From assembly GCF_003665095.1 (NCBI RefSeq), contig NZ_RCHV01000002.1, positions 5,132,501-5,196,500 on the forward strand: a stretch of 64,000 nucleotides of DNA, read 5' to 3'. Numbering within the stretch: position 1 is the first letter of the stretch; every line of letters begins with the position of its first letter. This document shows positions 17,099 to 25,216 of the stretch, in pieces. The position numbers and the translations under genes were made by a program. Source of the DNA: Streptomyces sp. Z26 (GTDB taxonomy: Bacteria; Actinomycetota; Actinomycetes; Streptomycetales; Streptomycetaceae). The notes beneath the pieces are model-generated. The model saw only the letters and a program-made list of their open reading frames with translations, was not told where the DNA came from and did not search any database.

Positions 17099-17265
17099 CG
17101 CCCGTACGCTCCCGGCGCGTCCGCCCGCACGTCCCGTACGTCCGCGCCGTGCGCCCCCGCCGCCCCCGTGCGCGCGGGCGTACGGCAGCGGGGCGGGCGC
17201 GCCGGAGGTACAGTGCGGGGAGATCGTTCCCACGCCCACGGACAGCACCGCGAGGCAGCCAGCAC

Positions 17266-18114
17266 GTGTTGACGACTCCCACCACCAAGGTCCTCGATTC
17301 CGGCGAACTCGAGGCGACTCTCGACGTGTTGCGCCGCGAGCCGGTCAACAACGCCTTCGTCGCCGCCCGCGTGCAGGACGCCGGGCTCGACCCCTGGCGC
17401 CTGGGCGGCGAGATGTGGGGCTGGTACGACCACGGCCGTCTGGAGTCCCTCTGCTACGCGGGCGCCAACCTGGTGCCCCTCTGCGCCGGTCCCGAGGCCA
17501 TACGCTCCTTCGCCGACCGGGCCCGCCGCCAGGGCCGCCGCTGCTCGTCCATCGTCGGCCCGGCCGGTCCGACGGCCGGGCTGTGGTCCCTGCTGGAGCC
17601 GTACTGGGGCCCCGCCCGTGACGTACGCGCCTGCCAGCCGCTGATGGTCACCGACCGCACGGCCCCGGCGGACGTCACCCCGGACCCGGCGGTGCGCCGG
17701 GTGCGCAAGGACGAGATGGACCTCGTGATGCCCGCCTGCGTCGCGATGTTCACCGAGGAGGTCGGGGTGTCGCCGCTGGCGGGCGACGGCGGGCTGATCT
17801 ACCAGGCGCGGGTCGCCGAAATGGTCGGCGCGGGGCGCTCGTTCGCCCGGGTCGAGGACGGCCGTGTCGTCTTCAAGGCGGAGATCGGCGCCGCCACCCC
17901 GTACGCCTGCCAGATCCAGGGCGTCTGGGTCGCCCCCGACCGGCGCGGCGAGGGCCTGTCGGTGACGGGGATGGCCGCCGTGCTGCGGTACGCGCTGCGC
18001 GAGTTCTCGCCCGTCGCCAGCCTCTACGTGAACGACTTCAACACCGCCGCCCGCGCCGCCTACCGCAGGGTCGGCTTCCGGGAGAACGGCGCGTTCATGA
18101 GCGTCCTGTTCTAG
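17266..18114 (+). CDS. GNAT-family acetyltransferase with DUF4081 N-terminal domain
   Basis: The 282-residue protein has an N-terminal region (LEATLDVLRREPVNNAFVAARV ... YAGANLVPL) typical of DUF4081. A C-terminal GNAT domain follows (IQGVWVAPDRRGEGLSVTGMAAVLR is motif A, the acetyl-CoA pyrophosphate loop; LYVNDFNTAARAAYRRVGF is motif B). It should transfer an acetyl group from acetyl-CoA to an unknown amine. Start is GTG 17266 or the adjacent TTG 17269; neither has a strong ribosome binding site. It sits between ispG and a second GNAT gene, a usual streptomycete neighbour of ispG and proS. Confidence 0.85.
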   Translation: MLTTPTTKVLDSGELEATLDVLRREPVNNAFVAARVQDAGLDPWRLGGEMWGWYDHGRLESLCYAGANLVPLCAGPEAIRSFADRARRQGRRCSSIVGPAGPTAGLWSLLEPYWGPARDVRACQPLMVTDRTAPADVTPDPAVRRVRKDEMDLVMPACVAMFTEEVGVSPLAGDGGLIYQARVAEMVGAGRSFARVEDGRVVFKAEIGAATPYACQIQGVWVAPDRRGEGLSVTGMAAVLRYALREFSPVASLYVNDFNTAARAAYRRVGFRENGAFMSVLF

Positions 18115-18201
18115 CGCCCGGTTCCCGAGCCCTCTTCCCGCGTCCGGTCGGAAGCCGCCGCGACGGGTCGCGTACGGGCCGCCTTTAGTAGCCTCCCCGC
18201 C

Positions 18202-18765
18202 ATGAGGCCATTCTCCGGGCACCACGCCCCGGACCCCCGGGAGATCACCGTCGGCCCGCTCGATCTCGCCGCGCGGGTGGACGACGCCCTCGCCGTCCAG
18301 GCGCTCGCCTTCGGGCTGACGGACGACGAGATCGCCGTCCGCCACCACATCGTGCTGCGGCACTTCGCCGCCCCGTCGACGCGCGCGCTCGGCGCGACGA
18401 CGCAGGAGGGGCGGCTGGTGGGCTTCGTGTACGGGATGCCCAACGACCGCACGCAGTGGTGGTCCACCGTCGTCCAGCCGTACCTGCGGCAGGAGGGCAA
18501 CGACGGCTGGCTCAGCGACTCGTTCGTCGTCACCGAGCTGCACGTGCACCCGGCCTTCCAGCACCGCGGCGTCGGGCGGCGGCTGATCACGGAGCTGGTG
18601 TCCGCGGCGACCGAGCCGCGTTCGCTGCTCTCCGCCCTCGACCGGGAGAGCCCCGCCCGCGCCCTCTACCGCTCGCTCGGCTACCACGACCTCGCCCGCC
18701 GCGTACGCTTCCCCTCCGCCCCCAGCCCGTACGCGGTGATGGGCGCGTGGCTGCCCCTGCGGTGA
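18202..18765 (+). CDS. GNAT-family N-acetyltransferase
   Basis: The 187-residue protein has a single GNAT domain. VVTELHVHPAFQHRGVGRRLITELV carries the R/Q-x-x-G-x-G/A acetyl-CoA loop, and SPARALYRSLGYHDLARRVRF is the C-terminal strand-helix unit. Substrate is unknown. The ATG at 18202 directly follows an AT-containing stretch (TTTAGTAGCC), which could be its promoter -10 region. It lies 87 bp after the first GNAT gene and 132 bp before proS; the two GNATs are not closely similar. Confidence 0.83.
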   Translation: MRPFSGHHAPDPREITVGPLDLAARVDDALAVQALAFGLTDDEIAVRHHIVLRHFAAPSTRALGATTQEGRLVGFVYGMPNDRTQWWSTVVQPYLRQEGNDGWLSDSFVVTELHVHPAFQHRGVGRRLITELVSAATEPRSLLSALDRESPARALYRSLGYHDLARRVRFPSAPSPYAVMGAWLPLR

Positions 18766-18821
18766 CCCGCGCGGCCCGCGGCGGGGGAGCGAAGTCCCCG
18801 CGTGGGCGCGGAGAACGCGTT

Positions 18822-18850
18822 TTCGCGACCTGAACGTCAGCGGATATCGT
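18822..18850 (+). promoter_or_regulatory. candidate promoter for proS
   Basis: TTCGCG (18822-18827) and TATCGT (18845-18850) are separated by 17 bp and lie about 50 bp upstream of the proS ATG. A short hairpin (GCGGGG 18781-18786 with CCCCGC 18796-18801) just upstream may terminate the GNAT transcript. Assignment is by spacing and partial consensus only. Confidence 0.4.
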
Positions 18851-18897
18851 TTCGTCTCAGCTTTCCCCTCAACGCAATCCGCTCGCAGGAGATCCCC

Positions 18898-20643
18898 ATG
18901 GCAGCCCGTGTCCAGCGCTTGTCCCGGTCGATGCTGAAGACGCTGCGCGACGACCCGGCCGACGCCGAGACGATCAACCACAAGCTGCTCGTGCGCGCCG
19001 GTTACGTCCGCCGCACCGCCGCCGGCATCTGGACCTGGCTGCCGCTCGGCAAGCGGGTCCTGGAGAACGTCACGCGCGTCGTCCGCGAGGAGATGGACGC
19101 GATCGGCGGTCAGGAGGTGCTGCTGCCCGCGCTGCTGCCGAAGGAGCCGTACGAGCAGTCGGGGCGCTACGAGGAGTACGGCCCGCTGCTGTTCCGCCTC
19201 CAGGACCGCAAGGGCGCCGACTACCTCCTCGGGCCCACGCACGAGGAGATCTTCACGCAGGTCGTCAAGGACCAGTGCTCCTCGTACAAGGACCTGCCGG
19301 TGCGGATCTACCAGATCCAGATCAAGTACCGCGACGAGGCCCGGCCGCGTTCCGGCATCCTGCGGGGGCGCGAGTTCACGATGAAGGACTCGTACTCCTT
19401 CGACGTGAGCGACGATGCGCTGGCCGCCTCGTACGCGCTGCACCGGGGCGCGTACCAGCGGATCTTCCAGCGGCTCGGCCTCGACTACCGCATCGTGTCG
19501 GCCGTGTCCGGCGCGATGGGCGGCTCCGCGTCGGAGGAGTTCCTCGCGCCCGCCGCCGCCGGTGAGGACACCTTCGCGAACTGCCCGAACTGCGACTACG
19601 CCGCCAACACCGAGGCCGTCACCGTCACCGTGCCCGCCGTCGACCCCTCCGGCCACCCCCCGGTCGAGGAGCTGGACACCCCGGACACCCCGACCATCGA
19701 GTCGCTGGCCGAGCACCTCGGCGTGCCCGCCTCGGCCACGCTGAAGAACCTGCTGGTCAAGGTCGACGGGGAGATCACCGCCGTCGCCGTGCCCGGTGAC
19801 CGCGAGGTCGACCTCGGCAAGCTCGGCGAGCATCTCGCCCCGGCCGAGGTCGAGTTGGTGACCGCCGAGGACTTCACCGGCCGTCCCGACCTCGTACGCG
19901 GCTACGTCGGCCCGCAGGGCGGCATGGCGGGCAAGGCGTTCCGCTACCTCGCGGACCCCCGCGTCGCCCCCGGCACCTCCTGGGTCACCGGCGCCAACAA
20001 GCCGGACACGCACGCCCGCAACGTCGTCTGCGGCCGCGACTTCGAGGTCGACCAGTACCTGGACGTCGCCGTCGTCGTCCCCGGCGACCCCTGCCCCCGC
20101 TGCGGCACCGGCCTCCAGCTGGACCGCGCGATCGAGATCGGCCACATCTTCCAGCTCGGCCGGAAGTACGCCGACACCTTCGAGCTGGACGTCCTCGGGC
20201 AGGACGGCAAGCCCGTACGCGTCACCATGGGCTCGTACGGCATCGGCGTCACCCGCGCCGTCGCCGCGCTCGCGGAGCAGACCTCCGACGAGCAGGGCCT
20301 GTGCTGGCCGCGCGAGGTGGCGCCCGCGGACGTGCACGTCGTCGCGGCGGGCAAGGCGACGCAGACGGAGCTGGCGCTGGAGGTGTCGGAACGGCTCGGC
20401 GCCGCGGACGTACGCGTCCTCGTGGACGACCGCGCCGGGGTGTCGCCGGGTGTGAAGTTCACCGACGCGGAACTGATCGGCGTGCCCACCATCCTGGTCG
20501 TCGGGCGCGGCGCGAAGGACGGGCTGGTCGAGCTGAAGGACCGCCGTACGGGCGAGCGCGAGGAGCTGACCGTGGACGAGGCGGTCGCTCGCCTCACCGC
20601 GCTGGTGGCCGCGCCGGAGGGCGCCGGGGCCGCCGCGGAGTGA
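18898..20643 (+). CDS. proS: prolyl-tRNA synthetase (bacterial type with editing insert)
   Basis: The 581-residue class II synthetase charges tRNA-Pro. Motif 2 (FRLQDRKGADYLLGPTHEEIF and IKYRDEARPRSGILRGREFTMKD) and motif 3 (GSYGIGVTRAVAALAEQ) are clear. The YbaK-like editing insertion (SATLKNLLVKVDGEITAVAVPGD), which removes mischarged Ala, keeps its conserved Lys, and an anticodon-binding domain closes the C-terminus. The ATG at 18898 has AGGAG 7 nt upstream. No T-box leader was seen. Confidence 0.95.
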   Translation: MAARVQRLSRSMLKTLRDDPADAETINHKLLVRAGYVRRTAAGIWTWLPLGKRVLENVTRVVREEMDAIGGQEVLLPALLPKEPYEQSGRYEEYGPLLFRLQDRKGADYLLGPTHEEIFTQVVKDQCSSYKDLPVRIYQIQIKYRDEARPRSGILRGREFTMKDSYSFDVSDDALAASYALHRGAYQRIFQRLGLDYRIVSAVSGAMGGSASEEFLAPAAAGEDTFANCPNCDYAANTEAVTVTVPAVDPSGHPPVEELDTPDTPTIESLAEHLGVPASATLKNLLVKVDGEITAVAVPGDREVDLGKLGEHLAPAEVELVTAEDFTGRPDLVRGYVGPQGGMAGKAFRYLADPRVAPGTSWVTGANKPDTHARNVVCGRDFEVDQYLDVAVVVPGDPCPRCGTGLQLDRAIEIGHIFQLGRKYADTFELDVLGQDGKPVRVTMGSYGIGVTRAVAALAEQTSDEQGLCWPREVAPADVHVVAAGKATQTELALEVSERLGAADVRVLVDDRAGVSPGVKFTDAELIGVPTILVVGRGAKDGLVELKDRRTGEREELTVDEAVARLTALVAAPEGAGAAAE

Positions 20644-20651
20644 GCCGCGGA

Positions 20652-20680
20652 GGGGTACGGGCGCGCGCCGCCCGTACCCC
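20652..20680. terminator. 12-bp stem terminator between proS and the convergent kinase-like gene
   Basis: GGGGTACGGGCG (20652-20663) pairs perfectly with CGCCCGTACCCC (20669-20680) around a 5-nt loop. It begins 9 bp after the proS stop, and the opposing gene stops at 20724, so it can serve both directions. Confidence 0.75.
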
Positions 20681-20723
20681 GCGCCCCACCCGGGGCACGG
20701 GTCGCCGGGTCACGGCCGCCGGG

Positions 20724-21656
20724 TCACAGCCACCCGGCGAACTCCAGCAGCGCCTCGCCCTCCGCCCGCCGCCCCCGCGCGAGATGCCGTACGCCCGACT
20801 CCACCGCCCGGTAGCGCGTCCAGCCGCGCAGCCGCTCCCGGTCCACGTCGAGCGCGTCGGCCAGCTTGCCGAGCCGCCGCCGGGCGATCGCGGCGGCGCC
20901 GCCGGACGCCATCAGGTCGTGCAGCCGGTCGCGCGCCAGCCGCGCCAGGTCGTACGCCCGCTCACCCACGAGCGGTTCGGGCCCCGCCGCCAGCCACGGC
21001 GTACGCCCCGTGTCGGACGCGAGTACGGCGCCCTGGCGGAAGTCCCCGTGCAGCAGCACGGCCTCCGCCGGGTCCGCCACGAGCGCCGCGCGCGCCGCCA
21101 ACGCCTCGTCCACCAGCGGGCGTACGTCGGCGTCGGCTCCCGCGCGCACCCGCTCCGCACCGGCGGCGGTGTGCTTCTCCACGGTCTCGAACGCGTGCCC
21201 CTCCGGTGGCGCCACCCACAGCCGCCGCAGCGCCGATGTGGCCTCCAGCGTGGCCTTCGCCTCCGCCAGCGAGCGCAGGGACACCTCCCCGTGCAGCCGT
21301 TCCAGCAGCAGCGCGCCGTCGTCGGGCCGCGCGTCCAGCAGCCGTACGGCGCCCCGCCCGTCCCAGTGCGCCAGCGCCGCCGCCTCCCGGGCCGCGGCCT
21401 CCCGCGCGGTGCCCCCGACCGGCGTCGCCAGCTTCAGCGCGGCGGGCGTGCCGTCCGCCCGCCGTACGAGCACCACGAGGCTGCCGCGCCCACCCGGCGA
21501 CACCACCCGCTCCGCCGTCAACCCCCAGTGCGCCAGGGCCCGTTCCCGCAGCTCCGGCAGTTCCGCCAGCCAGCGCGCGGCGACGGCCGGTTCGGGATGC
21601 CCCTCCAGCGCGCGTGCCAGCCGCTGCGGAGGGTCGGGGTGCGGGGCGGAGGGCAT
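20724..21656 (-). CDS. aminoglycoside/hydroxyurea phosphotransferase-like protein, probably inactive
   Basis: The 310-residue protein follows the fold of APH(6)/hydroxyurea kinases. The ATP-lobe Lys is retained (AALKLATPVGG, about K75), and so are the brace LLLERL and the catalytic loop LLHGD (residues 201-205). The loop continues FRQGAVL, so the metal-binding Asn expected five residues after the Asp is Ala (about 210). The Asp of the later metal motif is also lost: WLAAGPEPLVGE instead of WLaIDPKp-GD (Gly at about 225). Loss of both metal ligands argues against kinase activity, so this is more likely a pseudokinase or binding protein than a resistance gene. It lies 34 bp after the DUF4439 gene on the same strand. 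Confidence 0.75.
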   Translation of the reverse strand: MPSAPHPDPPQRLARALEGHPEPAVAARWLAELPELRERALAHWGLTAERVVSPGGRGSLVVLVRRADGTPAALKLATPVGGTAREAAAREAAALAHWDGRGAVRLLDARPDDGALLLERLHGEVSLRSLAEAKATLEATSALRRLWVAPPEGHAFETVEKHTAAGAERVRAGADADVRPLVDEALAARAALVADPAEAVLLHGDFRQGAVLASDTGRTPWLAAGPEPLVGERAYDLARLARDRLHDLMASGGAAAIARRRLGKLADALDVDRERLRGWTRYRAVESGVRHLARGRRAEGEALLEFAGWL

Positions 21657-21690
21657 GCCGTACGGGCCTTTCCGATCGGGCGGGATGCGG

Positions 21691-22182
21691 TCAGAGCGTC
21701 CGGGGCCGAACGTCCGGCGAGCCCGAGGTGCTCGGTCGCGCCTGCGCGGAGCGTTCGGTGAGCCCAGGGAAGGCTACGCCGCCCCCGCGCCACCGCGCCG
21801 CCCGGACCGCCGCCTCCCGCAGCGCGCCCGCCGCCTCCCGCCGCCGGTCGCCCCCGCTCGCCCGCACCAGGTCCGCGTAGACCGCGGCGACCCGGTCCTC
21901 CAGCTCGGCCGCGAGCCGTACGGCGGCCGGGCCGTCCGGGACGCCGAACGGCAGCGCGTACGCGGCGGCCGCCGGTTCCGGGGTGTCGCCCAGGTCCCGT
22001 ACGGAGCGCCACAGGGCGTCCCGCCGCGCGCGGTGCGCGTCGTACGCCGCGCGCGCCTCGTCCTGGCGGCCGTCCTCGACGCGCCCGCCGACGACGCCGT
22101 AGCCGTACACGGCGGCGTGCTCGGCGGCCAACGCCGCCTGCACCGCGGCCAGTTCGCCGTCCGCCAGCTCCCCGTCGGTCAT
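21691..22182 (-). CDS. ferritin-like DUF4439 protein
   Basis: The 163-residue protein is predicted to be mainly helical. It has AVQAALAAEHAAVYGYGVVGGRV near the N-terminus and AHRARRDALWRSVRDLGDTPEPAAAAYALPF, both typical of the ferritin-like DUF4439 family (function unknown). The repeated E..H pattern (AEHAAVYGYG) could contribute to a metal site but a full di-iron set is not obvious. The C-terminal tail (after about residue 140) is disordered-looking. Its ATG overlaps the stop of the upstream lipoprotein-like gene (ATGA), so the two are translationally coupled. Confidence 0.82.
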   Translation of the reverse strand: MTDGELADGELAAVQAALAAEHAAVYGYGVVGGRVEDGRQDEARAAYDAHRARRDALWRSVRDLGDTPEPAAAAYALPFGVPDGPAAVRLAAELEDRVAAVYADLVRASGGDRRREAAGALREAAVRAARWRGGGVAFPGLTERSAQARPSTSGSPDVRPRTL

Positions 22183-22715
22183 GAACCGCTCCCCGTCAGC
22201 AGGTACGCGTGCACAGCGCCGGAAGCGGCCACGGAGGCCAGCAGCCGGGCCAGCTCGGGCGGCGCGGCGGCGAGCGCGCGGGTGCGCGCGTCGGCCGTAC
22301 GGCGTTCGGCGGCGGCCACGGCGGCCAGCGCCTCCCCGCGGTCGTCCGGTACGCCGCCCCGACCGGCCGCCGGGTTCTTCGCGTCACCGTCACGGCCCGG
22401 CGGCGCGCTCTCCGGGCGCTCCGGACCGTCCAGCTCCCCGACGTGCCGTACGACCTCCGCGCGCAGCGGCTCCAGCCGGTCGGCCAGGTCGGGGTGGGCG
22501 GCGGCCGTACGGTCGTACAGCGCCAGCAGCTCCACGCTGTCCCGGGCGGCCGCCCGCCGCAACTTCCGCGCGCCGTCGGACCGTTCGTGTCCCGAGGCGT
22601 CGCCGTCGTCGGAGCAGGCGCCGGTCAGCCCCGTGGCACCGACGGCGCACACGGCCCCCGCCAGCAGCGATCTCCGTCGGGGCCGCGCGGCGTCGCGCGG
22701 AGGCGTGAGCGGCAT
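22179..22715 (-). CDS. putative lipoprotein, ferritin-like DUF4439 neighbour
   Basis: The 178-residue preprotein starts MPLTPPRDAARPRRRSLLAG, with twin-Arg-like basic residues before a hydrophobic core. A lipobox-like LTGAC follows (Cys at about residue 35). The mature part is charged and helical, with ARDSVELLALYDRTAAAHPDLADRLEPL and a C-terminal LARLLASVAASGAVHAYLL, suggesting a ferritin-like or four-helix fold related to its coupled partner. The ATG at 22715 is preferred because AGGGAG lies 9 nt upstream and the signal sequence begins there; the frame is open 174 nt further. The 340-bp gap to rimP (22716-23055) contains only an AT-richer patch near 22835-22855, possibly the divergent promoter. 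Confidence 0.65.
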   Translation of the reverse strand: MPLTPPRDAARPRRRSLLAGAVCAVGATGLTGACSDDGDASGHERSDGARKLRRAAARDSVELLALYDRTAAAHPDLADRLEPLRAEVVRHVGELDGPERPESAPPGRDGDAKNPAAGRGGVPDDRGEALAAVAAAERRTADARTRALAAAPPELARLLASVAASGAVHAYLLTGSGS

Positions 22716-23055
22716 GGTCTGCACTCCCTGAGCAGTGGCGCGTCCCCGTGCGGGGAAGGGTGGGGGTCCCGGTCGGTCCCGGTCGGGTGGCTCGGCGCAC
22801 GGCCCGGCAGCGGCCGTCACGCCAGGTGAGGGTACCTGTGTGATTTCCCGCTTAGCCGTCGGGCCGCCTCCGGCGCGCCCGCGGCGCACTCCAGCGGCGC
22901 AACGCGGCGGACCGGCGGCTCCCCGGGCGCGCCGACCGCGCGCGCCGGGGGCGGCCCCGCCGTTCGCGGTCGGCGTCGCACCCCGCAGGCGCTAGGCTTT
23001 GACCTCGACACGCGACGTTCCCTACAACAGCACACGCGGCCGAGGAGTCACCCGG

Positions 23056-23595
23056 ATGAGCACCACCCAGAGCGAGAGGCTTCGCGGACTGCTGGAGCCA
23101 CTCGTCGGCGAGAGGGGACTGGATCTCGAAGAGATCACCGTGACCCCCGCCGGGAAACGGCGCGTGCTGCGCGTCGTCGTCGACTCTGCGGACGGCGTCG
23201 AACTCGACCTGTGCGCCGAGTTGAGCCGCGGCTTCTCCCAGGTGCTGGACGACTCGGACGCCATGGGCGGCGCACCGTACGTCCTGGAGGTCACCTCGCC
23301 CGGCGTCGACCGTCCGCTCACCGAGCGCCGCCACTACGAGCGCGCCGTCGGCCGCCTGGTCAAGGCGCGGCTGAGCGAGGGCGGGGAGCTGGTCGCCCGG
23401 CTCACCGCCGTGGACGACGACGGGCTGGACGTCGAGGTGCCCGGCGTGAAGGGGCGGAAGCCGACGCACCGGCGTCTCGCCTGGGACGAGGTCGCCGGGG
23501 CGCGCGTCGAGATCGAGTTCAACCGCAAGGCCGCGGAGCAGCGTGCGGACGACGTGTCCGCGGCGGATCACGACGAGAGCCAGGAGGAGGCGTAG
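23056..23595 (+). CDS. rimP: ribosome maturation factor RimP
   Basis: The 179-residue protein assists 30S subunit maturation. The N-terminal RimP domain shows EEITVTPAGKRRVLRVVVD, the core has YVLEVTSPGVDRPL and HYERAVGRLVKARL, and the C-terminal SH3-like domain ends with an acidic tail. The ATG at 23056 has GAGGAG 9 nt upstream. It is the first gene of the nusA-infB operon and is followed only 2 bp later by nusA. A TAGGCT hexamer near 22992 may be the operon -10 box. Confidence 0.93.
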   Translation: MSTTQSERLRGLLEPLVGERGLDLEEITVTPAGKRRVLRVVVDSADGVELDLCAELSRGFSQVLDDSDAMGGAPYVLEVTSPGVDRPLTERRHYERAVGRLVKARLSEGGELVARLTAVDDDGLDVEVPGVKGRKPTHRRLAWDEVAGARVEIEFNRKAAEQRADDVSAADHDESQEEA

Positions 23596-23597
23596 CC

Positions 23598-24638
23598 GTG
23601 GACATCGACATGAGTGCCCTGCGGGGACTGGTCCGGGAGAAGGAGATCTCCTTCGACCTGCTGGTCGAGGCGATCGAGTCGGCCCTCCTCATCGCGTACC
23701 ACCGCACCGAGGGAAGCCACCGCGACGCGCGCGTGGAGCTGGACCGCAAGACCGGGCACGTGACCGTGCACGCGAAGGAGAGCCCGGACGACCTGGAGGA
23801 GGGCGCGGAGCCGCGCGAGTTCGACGACACGCCCAGCGGCTTCGGGCGCATCGCTGCCACCACGGCGAAGCAGGTCATCCTCCAGCGGCTGCGGGACGCC
23901 GAGGAGGAGGTCACCTTCGGCGAGTACGCGGGCCGCGAGGGCGACATCGTCGCCGGGGTGGTGCAGCAGGGCAAGGACCCGCGCAGCGTGCTGGTCGACA
24001 TCGGCAAGCTGGAGGCCATCCTCCCGCCGCAGGAGCAGGTGCCCGGTGAGGACTACGCGCACGGCACCCGGCTGCGGACGTACGTGGTGCGGGTCGCCAA
24101 GGGCGTGCGCGGCCCGTCCGTGACGCTGTCCCGTACGCACCCCAGCCTGGTGAAGAAGCTGTTCGAGCTGGAGGTCCCGGAGATCGCCGACGGTTCGGTG
24201 GAGATCGCCGCCATCGCGCGCGAGGCCGGGCACCGTACGAAGATCGCCGTACGCTCCACGCGGTCCGGCCTGAACGCCAAGGGCGCCTGCATCGGCCCCA
24301 TGGGCGGCCGGGTGCGGAACGTGATGGCGGAGCTGCACGGCGAGAAGATCGACATCGTCGACTGGTCCGAGGACCCGGCCGACCTGGTGGCCAACGCCCT
24401 GTCCCCGGCCCGGGTCAGCAAGGTCGAGATCGTGGACATGGCGGCCCGTTCGGCGCGCGTCATCGTCCCGGACTACCAACTCTCGCTCGCCATCGGCAAG
24501 GAGGGGCAGAACGCCCGCCTCGCCGCCCGGCTGACCGGCTGGCGCATCGACATCCGCCCGGACACGGCGGCGGACGGCGCGGCACCGGACGGCGAGCGGG
24601 GCGAGCGGGACCGGGAGCGTACGGCCGAGCAGCCCTGA
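23598..24638 (+). CDS. nusA: transcription termination/antitermination factor NusA
   Basis: The 346-residue protein binds RNA polymerase and nascent RNA. It has the N-terminal polymerase-binding domain (MSALRGLVREKEISFDLLVEAIESALLIAYH), an S1 domain (EGDIVAGVVQQGKDPRSVLVDIG) and two KH domains (GACIGPMGGRVRNVMAELHGEKIDIVDW and SLAIGKEGQNARLAARLTGWRIDI). No C-terminal acidic repeats are present, usual for actinobacteria. GTG 23598 is chosen because GAGGAGG precedes it by about 7 nt; ATG 23610 is the alternative. Confidence 0.95.
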   Translation: MDIDMSALRGLVREKEISFDLLVEAIESALLIAYHRTEGSHRDARVELDRKTGHVTVHAKESPDDLEEGAEPREFDDTPSGFGRIAATTAKQVILQRLRDAEEEVTFGEYAGREGDIVAGVVQQGKDPRSVLVDIGKLEAILPPQEQVPGEDYAHGTRLRTYVVRVAKGVRGPSVTLSRTHPSLVKKLFELEVPEIADGSVEIAAIAREAGHRTKIAVRSTRSGLNAKGACIGPMGGRVRNVMAELHGEKIDIVDWSEDPADLVANALSPARVSKVEIVDMAARSARVIVPDYQLSLAIGKEGQNARLAARLTGWRIDIRPDTAADGAAPDGERGERDRERTAEQP

Positions 24639-24782
24639 GCCGGGTGCCGGGAGCGGATCGTACGGGCGCCCGCCCGCGCGGTCCGCTCCCGCCCGTTCGG
24701 GAGCACGCGGGCGGGCGCTCGGCCAGTGGCGGCGGCCGGACCCCTGGGGGAGTCGGACGGCCGCGGGGAGGTAGACTTGAGG

Positions 24783-25058
24783 ATGTCTGACCGGACGCGT
24801 GCCCGTGCATGCCCCGAACGAACGTGTGTGGGGTGCCGGGAGCGTTCGGCGAAACGTGACCTGCTGCGTGTGGTGTTGATCGAGAGCCGGTGTGTTCCCG
24901 ATCTTCGCGGTACGCTGCCTGGCCGGGGTGCGTACGTGCACCCTGCACAGACCTGTGTCGATCTGGCGGTCCGCCGCCGGGCGTTCCAGAGGGCCTTCCG
25001 GGCCCCGGGCACGCTCGAAACCGCGGAGCTGCAGACCTCACCGCAGGTGACACCGTAA
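24783..25058 (+). CDS. ylxR: YlxR-family RNA-binding protein
   Basis: The 91-residue protein carries the YlxR signature CVGCRERSAKRDLLRVV and GRGAYVHPAQTCVDLAVRRRAF. It is the usual neighbour between nusA and infB and is thought to bind RNA or act as a nucleoid-linked regulator. ATG 24783 matches the conserved N-terminus (RACPERTCVGCR); the frame is open 57 nt further upstream. The short C-terminal extension after the domain is poorly conserved. Confidence 0.88.
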   Translation: MSDRTRARACPERTCVGCRERSAKRDLLRVVLIESRCVPDLRGTLPGRGAYVHPAQTCVDLAVRRRAFQRAFRAPGTLETAELQTSPQVTP

Positions 25059-25123
25059 GAGAGACCGGTGCGGGGTTCCCGCACGGGTTCTGGTACCTCG
25101 CGAGTCGGAAGTAGGTCGAGATT

Positions 25124-25172
25124 GCGATGAGCACTCGATGAGTACGCGATGAGTACGCCCATGCACAAGTAG
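25124..25172 (+). promoter_or_regulatory. three overlapping mini-ORFs on an 11-nt tandem repeat in the infB leader
   Basis: Three 11-nt repeats (25124-25134, 25135-25145, 25146-25156; consensus GCGATGAGTAC) create three consecutive small frames. They are MSTR-stop at 25127-25141, MSTR-stop at 25138-25152 and MSTPMHK-stop at 25149-25172, each overlapping the next by 4 nt as ATGA. They end 45 nt before the infB GTG. This looks like a translational leader, though no peptide has been shown. Confidence 0.55.
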
Positions 25173-25176
25173 CGAA

Positions 25177-25203
25177 GGTCCGGCGGACACCCAACCCCGG
25201 ACC
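25177..25203 (+). promoter_or_regulatory. hairpin immediately upstream of the infB ribosome binding site
   Basis: GGTCCGG (25177-25183) pairs with CCGGACC (25197-25203) around a 13-nt loop. It ends 2 nt before AAAGGAG (25206-25212), the ribosome binding site of infB. Folding could influence initiation at infB after the leader mini-ORFs are translated. Confidence 0.5.
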
Positions 25204-25216
25204 GTAAAGGAGCGAA

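Noticed and set aside
18781..18897. T-box or other riboswitch in front of proS
   Set aside because: Only a short hairpin and a promoter-like element were seen; no T-box sequence or specifier arrangement.
20724..21656. Aminoglycoside or hydroxyurea resistance gene
   Set aside because: The catalytic Asn and metal Asp are replaced, so a phosphotransferase activity is not supported.
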